Assembly: GCA_031286085.1 (NCBI GenBank) | Contig: JAITUX010000040.1 | Span: forward strand, 1-9,642 | Length of the DNA stretch: 9,642 nucleotides | Direction: 5' to 3' | Origin: Candidatus Adiutrix sp. | Lineage (GTDB): Bacteria > Desulfobacterota > Desulfarculia > Adiutricales > Adiutricaceae | Part shown: positions 7,186-9,642 of the stretch, piece by piece | Position numbering within the stretch: the first letter of the stretch is position 1 | Layout: every line of letters begins with the position of its first letter | The notes under the pieces: model-generated | Told to the model about the DNA's origin: nothing | The model's input: only the letters and a program-made list of their open reading frames with translations | The model's database searches: none | Position numbers and translations under genes: made by a program

Positions 7186-8559
7186 TCAACACTTGGCCGG
7201 GCTGCCTTTTTTCTCGCAATGAAGGCTGGGGGGCTTGTTATGGCCGCCGTTCTTGCTGAGAAACTCGCAGGCCGTAACGATGTCATGGCCAAGCATCTTG
7301 ACCACGGTGTGGTTCAGGTGGGGCCGAACCACCACGCGCAGGCAGTTCACTTCCTGGGCGTTAGCCGGCATGGCGTAGGCGGAAAGCACCCAGCCGCGCT
7401 CGCGGACCTTGGCCGACACGTCGAACTCGTTGAAGTTTTTGGCGTGTTTCTTGTTCAGGCCCAAGGCCACCACAGGGATGCGCTGGGTTTCGTTAAGCAT
7501 GACGAAATAGCCGGATTTGAGCAGCATTTCGCGCAGCTCCCGGGCATTTTGCAGGGTGCGGCTCATAATGCGTTTGTAGCCCTCAAAGCCGTTGCGCAGC
7601 ATCATGTAATACTGGACGGGTATCTGCATGGCATTGCGGCTGAAGTTCAGCGTGGCCGTGGGCATTTCCCCACCCAGGTAATTCACATAAAAGACCAGGT
7701 CTTCGTTGAAGACCTTACGCTCGCGGAAGATAACCCAGCCCAGGCCCGGAGGGGCCAGGCCGTACTTGTGGCCTGAAGCGTTGATGGACTGGACCCGGGG
7801 CAGACGGAAATCCCACTTGTAGTCGGGATACAGGAAGGGGTTGATGAAGCCGCCGGAAGCGCCGTCAATATGCATGGGGATATTTATGCCCGTGCGCTTC
7901 TCATAGGCGTCCAGCCAGTCGTGGATGTCCTGAAAATCGTCGTCCTCGCCGGTGAAAGTCTGGCCGGCGATGGCCACCACGCAGATGGTGTTTTCGTTCA
8001 CCAGCTTGTCCAGATGCTCGGTGGTCAGGCGGTAGTTGCCGGGTTTCAAAGGCGCAATCCGCGGCTCCACATCAAAATAGCGCATGAACTTTTTCCACAC
8101 GACCTGCACGTTGCCGCCGGTGACCAGATTGGGCTTGGAAGCATCCTGGCCGGCCTTTTCCCTGGCCTGCCGCCAGTTCCACTTATGGGCCAGGCCGGCC
8201 AGCATGCAGGCCTCGCTGGAGCCCACGGTGGCGGTGCCGTAAGGCTCCGCCTTCTTGGGGCCGTTCCAGAGATTGTGCAGCCATCTGACCATAGCGGTTT
8301 CCATGGCGAAAAGCTGCGGGTATATGTCATGTTCTATGTAGTTCTTCAAATAATTCGCGTTCAGGATATTGTGGGCCTCGGGCTCGCAAAAAGTGGTCAC
8401 AAACGAAGAGAGGTTCAACGCCGGGTTGCAATCCGTCCAGGCCTCACTTTCAATCAGGGCTTCCGCCGCCCGCGCGGACATGCCATATTGCGGGAAATGG
8501 TCCTTGGAAATGTCCAGATTTAAATAATCGAACATGTGCATTTCTTTACGTGGGCTCAT
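7186..8559 (-). CDS. gadB: Glutamate decarboxylase (PLP-dependent group II)
   Basis: The enzyme decarboxylates L-glutamate to GABA and CO2, taking up a cytoplasmic proton. Paired with an antiporter this gives acid resistance and/or proton-motive force. The product is 457 aa, slightly shorter than E. coli GadB (466). Visible motifs: NLSSF (49-53, matching the substrate-binding NLATF of E. coli); TVGSSEACMLAGLAHKW (111-127); the PLP-binding HIDGASGG (230-237); WDFRLPRV (249-256); and SINASGHKYGLAPPG, with the Schiff-base lysine at 265. YLGGEMPTATLNFSR resembles the E. coli YLGG...NFSR segment. The start at 8559 was chosen over the longer frame (to 8673) because AGAGGT lies 6 nt upstream and homology begins soon after it; the extension has no family character. 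Oddities: Glu76 stands where E. coli has Asp86, and the last 20 residues form a Lys/Cys/His-rich tail unlike the E. coli ending. The AspT-type transporter follows 97 nt downstream. Confidence 0.95.
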   Translation of the reverse strand: MSPRKEMHMFDYLNLDISKDHFPQYGMSARAAEALIESEAWTDCNPALNLSSFVTTFCEPEAHNILNANYLKNYIEHDIYPQLFAMETAMVRWLHNLWNGPKKAEPYGTATVGSSEACMLAGLAHKWNWRQAREKAGQDASKPNLVTGGNVQVVWKKFMRYFDVEPRIAPLKPGNYRLTTEHLDKLVNENTICVVAIAGQTFTGEDDDFQDIHDWLDAYEKRTGINIPMHIDGASGGFINPFLYPDYKWDFRLPRVQSINASGHKYGLAPPGLGWVIFRERKVFNEDLVFYVNYLGGEMPTATLNFSRNAMQIPVQYYMMLRNGFEGYKRIMSRTLQNARELREMLLKSGYFVMLNETQRIPVVALGLNKKHAKNFNEFDVSAKVRERGWVLSAYAMPANAQEVNCLRVVVRPHLNHTVVKMLGHDIVTACEFLSKNGGHNKPPSLHCEKKGSPAKC

Positions 8560-8565
8560 AGATTT

Positions 8566-8571
8566 ACCTCT
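8566..8571 (-). promoter_or_regulatory. gadB ribosome-binding site
   Basis: On the - strand AGAGGT precedes the ATG at 8559-8557 by 6 nt. It decides the start codon: the alternative downstream ATGs (8541, 8535) and the longer upstream frame lack a site this good. Confidence 0.7.
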
Positions 8572-8678
8572 GCTGGTGGTTTGACAAGGCGCTTGCGGCC
8601 GGGCGGCTGTTCTTGGAGTAAACGCAAATAAACAAGACGCTGTTGGGCGTGAATAGGCGCGCAAGCCGGCCAAGTGCC

Positions 8679-8697
8679 GGGAGGGGGAGGGCGGGGG
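8679..8697 (+). other. G-quadruplex motif in the gadB leader region
   Basis: Four G-tracts (GGG, GGGGG, GGG, GGGGG) are separated by single bases (A, A, C), which is the tightest canonical G4 pattern. It lies on the + strand, the template strand for gadB, about 120 nt upstream of the gadB start. Folding could stall RNA polymerase; the gadB mRNA would carry the C-rich complement. The motif is seen; any function is inference. Confidence 0.5.
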
Positions 8698-8732
8698 AAG
8701 GCCGCCCCGCCATCAGGCCCTAAAGCCTGGCG

Positions 8733-8781
8733 ACAGGCTGCAAATGGGTTCCGCTCCCTATTTTCACGGGTGTTCCCTGTT
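8733..8781 (-). promoter_or_regulatory. Cobalamin-riboswitch-like core segment (weak, incomplete)
   Basis: Read on the - strand this has AACAGGGAA, then a CCC...GGG stem around a GTGAAAAT loop, then GAGCGGAACCC and a CTGT. These occur in the same order and at about the same spacing as the conserved GGGAA / GUG-AA / CC / GCGG-CCC / CUGU core of cobalamin riboswitches. The stem closing pair is a G-A mismatch, and the 3' B12 box (AGCCAGGAGACC-like) is absent downstream. It may be a degenerate or different RNA, or a chance match. Confidence 0.2.
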
Positions 8782-8816
8782 CTTACTTAAGAGAGCCAAA
8801 TGCCATTTAGGTGGTT

Positions 8817-8846
8817 AAGCTACTTGAACTCATGGCAAACTGTCAA
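8817..8846 (-). promoter_or_regulatory. Candidate gadB promoter with overlapping inverted repeat
   Basis: On the - strand TTGACA (8846-8841) is a perfect -35. An 18-nt spacer leads to TAGCTT (8822-8817), a weak -10 with three of six consensus bases. Initiation would be near 8810. The inverted repeat CTTGA-N15-TCAAG (8823-8847) covers the -35 and the whole spacer and could be an operator, although 5-bp arms are not strong evidence. It is the only promoter-like pair I found upstream of gadB. Confidence 0.45.
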
Positions 8847-8894
8847 GAAAAAACAGATGTCCAGCTTAGGCGTGTTTACTTCGCCTGTCTATCC

Positions 8895-8928
8895 GAAATA
8901 AGCCTTTTGGCCCGGAGACCCGAAAGGC
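8895..8928 (-). terminator. Second terminator-like hairpin after the autotransporter gene
   Basis: On the - strand GCCTTT (8928-8923) pairs with AAAGGC (8907-8902), with two further G-C pairs after one mismatch, and is followed by TTATTT. It lies about 120 nt beyond the autotransporter stop and just upstream of the candidate gadB promoter. A back-up terminator would fit this place. It is weaker than the hairpin at 8993-9028. Confidence 0.4.
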
Positions 8929-8988
8929 GGCGGCTATGGAGGGTGTTTTTTAGGGGAATCGGCGGCCTATTGCCCGCCGCTGGGCTGG

Positions 8989-9028
8989 AAAAGGGCGGCC
9001 CGGGCTATAAAAATCACCCAGGCCGCCC
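8989..9028 (-). terminator. Intrinsic terminator of the autotransporter gene
   Basis: On the - strand GGGCGGCCTGGG (9028-9017) pairs over 12 bp (one G-T wobble) with CCCGGGCCGCCC (9004-8993), leaving a 12-nt loop, and is followed by TTTT (8992-8989). It begins 21 nt past the stop codon. Stem strength, position and T-run make this the best terminator in the window. Confidence 0.82.
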
Positions 9029-9049
9029 ATTACCGATTTTGCGTCAGCT

Positions 9050-9642
9050 TTAGAAGGAAATTCCCAAACCGGCCGAGGCGCTGTGGCCCTGGTAGCCCTT
9101 TCTGAGTTCCAGGTCGTAGTTGAGAAAAATATCGGTCGCGTCGGTCAGCCGGGCCTTGAGCCCGGTTCCGGCGGTCAGGCGGCTTTTGCCCGGTTCGATA
9201 CCGGAAATGGTGGTGGATTCTCCCGAGCCCACGAAGCCCATGCGCAGTTCCGATTTGGGGTTGTTGGCCGCGACGACTCCGCCTAGGCGCAGTTCCGGGG
9301 AAACGGCGGCCCCGCCCTTGGTTTCAAAGGCCCCCGCCAGGCTTAGGTTAAGGGGGACTTCCAGGAAATCCTGGCTGCTGTCCCCGAACCAGTTGGCCAC
9401 CATGTTGTCGGGGTCGGAGACTTGCTCCTCCCAGCCGTTACGCTTGACGTGAATCCAGCGCACCCCGGCGCTGGGCGTCAGGGAGGCCGTCTGGCCCATT
9501 TGAAAGGCCCGGCCGAATTTCAGGCCGGATTGAAAACTTTCCGTGGAGAAATCGCTGGTCTTTTGGCCGGCCTTCATCTCGACTGTGGCCTCGTTGTCCG
9601 AGCGGCCGTAGCCGAAACTGGCCTCCGCGAAATAGTTTTCTA
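9050..9642 (-). CDS. Autotransporter C-terminal beta-barrel domain protein (partial, 5' end outside window)
   Basis: Only the last 196 residues are visible; the frame stays open to the window edge, with the first complete codon at 9640-9638. The segment is built of alternating polar and hydrophobic strands with Gly/aromatic turns, for example YFAEASFGYGRS, LTPSAGVRWIHVKR, VSPELRLGGVVA, SRLTAGTGLKARL and ATDIFLNYDLELRKGYQGHS. It ends in GLGISF, the C-terminal Phe signal recognised by the BAM machinery in outer-membrane barrels. This fits a type V secretion (autotransporter) translocator that carries an N-terminal passenger to the surface. The passenger, and so the function (adhesin, protease or other), lies outside the window. 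A strong terminator follows. It is transcribed towards gadB on the same strand but separated from it by about 490 nt. Confidence 0.85.
   Translation of the reverse strand, partial: ENYFAEASFGYGRSDNEATVEMKAGQKTSDFSTESFQSGLKFGRAFQMGQTASLTPSAGVRWIHVKRNGWEEQVSDPDNMVANWFGDSSQDFLEVPLNLSLAGAFETKGGAAVSPELRLGGVVAANNPKSELRMGFVGSGESTTISGIEPGKSRLTAGTGLKARLTDATDIFLNYDLELRKGYQGHSASAGLGISF

Larger units (their letters stand above)
8560..8810 (-). promoter_or_regulatory. Putative structured 5' leader of gadB (about 250 nt)
   Basis: If transcription starts at the candidate promoter further upstream, the gadB mRNA has a leader of about 250 nt with no gene. It holds several potential stems. CCGGC/GCCGG is at 8666-8680. 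GGCGGGG/CCCCGCC is at 8690-8711. CAGGC/GCCTG, extended by CGCC...GCG, is at 8708-8732. TCTT/AAGA is at 8781-8792. The second and third share bases 8708-8711 and cannot form together, which is typical of a switching leader. The segment at 8733-8781 resembles part of a cobalamin riboswitch. No ligand can be assigned. Confidence 0.35.

Noticed and set aside
8560..8673. Longer gadB N terminus starting at 8673
   Set aside because: The extra 38 residues are Arg/Ala/Pro-rich with no homology to decarboxylases. AGAGGT is placed correctly for the ATG at 8559.
8908..8922. A B12-box-like string (GCCCGGAGACC) on the + strand, suggesting a cobalamin riboswitch
   Set aside because: It is on the opposite strand from the GGGAA-type core, no core elements precede it on the + strand, and it forms the loop of a terminator-like hairpin.
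8961..8978. GGCGG/CCGCC hairpin as another terminator
   Set aside because: It has five pairs and no T-tract on either strand, next to a much stronger terminator.
8811..9053. 80-aa open frame on the + strand
   Set aside because: No ribosome-binding site or protein-like character. It runs through both terminators and over the gadB promoter on the other strand.
1..9642. CRISPR array, tRNA/rRNA genes, insertion sequences or prophage genes
   Set aside because: I found no repeat-spacer pattern, tRNA-like cloverleaf, rRNA segment, transposase or terminal inverted repeats on either strand.

Overview
The window is a high-G+C stretch of bacterial chromosome. A C-terminal autotransporter beta-barrel at the right edge means the host has an outer membrane, so it is Gram-negative. 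It also uses the indirect (GatCAB) route to Gln-tRNA and/or Asn-tRNA. The GGCC-heavy codon style and gene mix would fit a deltaproteobacterial or Desulfovibrio-like lineage. That placement is inference, and no taxon can be fixed from the sequence alone.

Left half, + strand (179-5342): a near-consensus sigma-70 promoter (TTGGCA-17-TATAAT) drives a tight four-gene run, gatB-gatC-gatA-glmS, with gaps of only 18, 38 and 31 nt. The first three genes encode the complete tRNA-dependent amidotransferase. The fourth encodes glucosamine-6-phosphate synthase. Both enzymes use glutamine as amide donor, so the run links translation fidelity with amino-sugar (cell envelope) supply. A perfect 14-bp hairpin that includes the glmS stop codon closes the run.

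Middle and right, - strand (8846 down to 5391): gadB (glutamate decarboxylase) is followed by an aspartate:alanine-exchanger (AAE/AspT) family antiporter. The pair is convergent with glmS. It looks like a decarboxylation/antiport module: import glutamate, decarboxylate it in the cytoplasm consuming a proton, and export GABA. The transporter is of the AspT type rather than the usual GadC (APC family), which is the most interesting functional point in the window. The two genes look less G+C-rich than the gat-glmS block. A perfect 22-bp palindrome lies between them.

Upstream of gadB a candidate promoter (TTGACA-18-TAGCTT) would give a leader of about 250 nt. This leader has several potential hairpins, two of which share an arm. 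It also has a four-tract G-quadruplex motif on the opposite strand and a segment resembling the core of a cobalamin riboswitch, but without the B12 box. This is the least explained part of the window.

Right edge, - strand (9642 down to 9050): the last 196 residues of an autotransporter, followed by a strong intrinsic terminator and a second terminator-like hairpin that insulate it from the gadB promoter.
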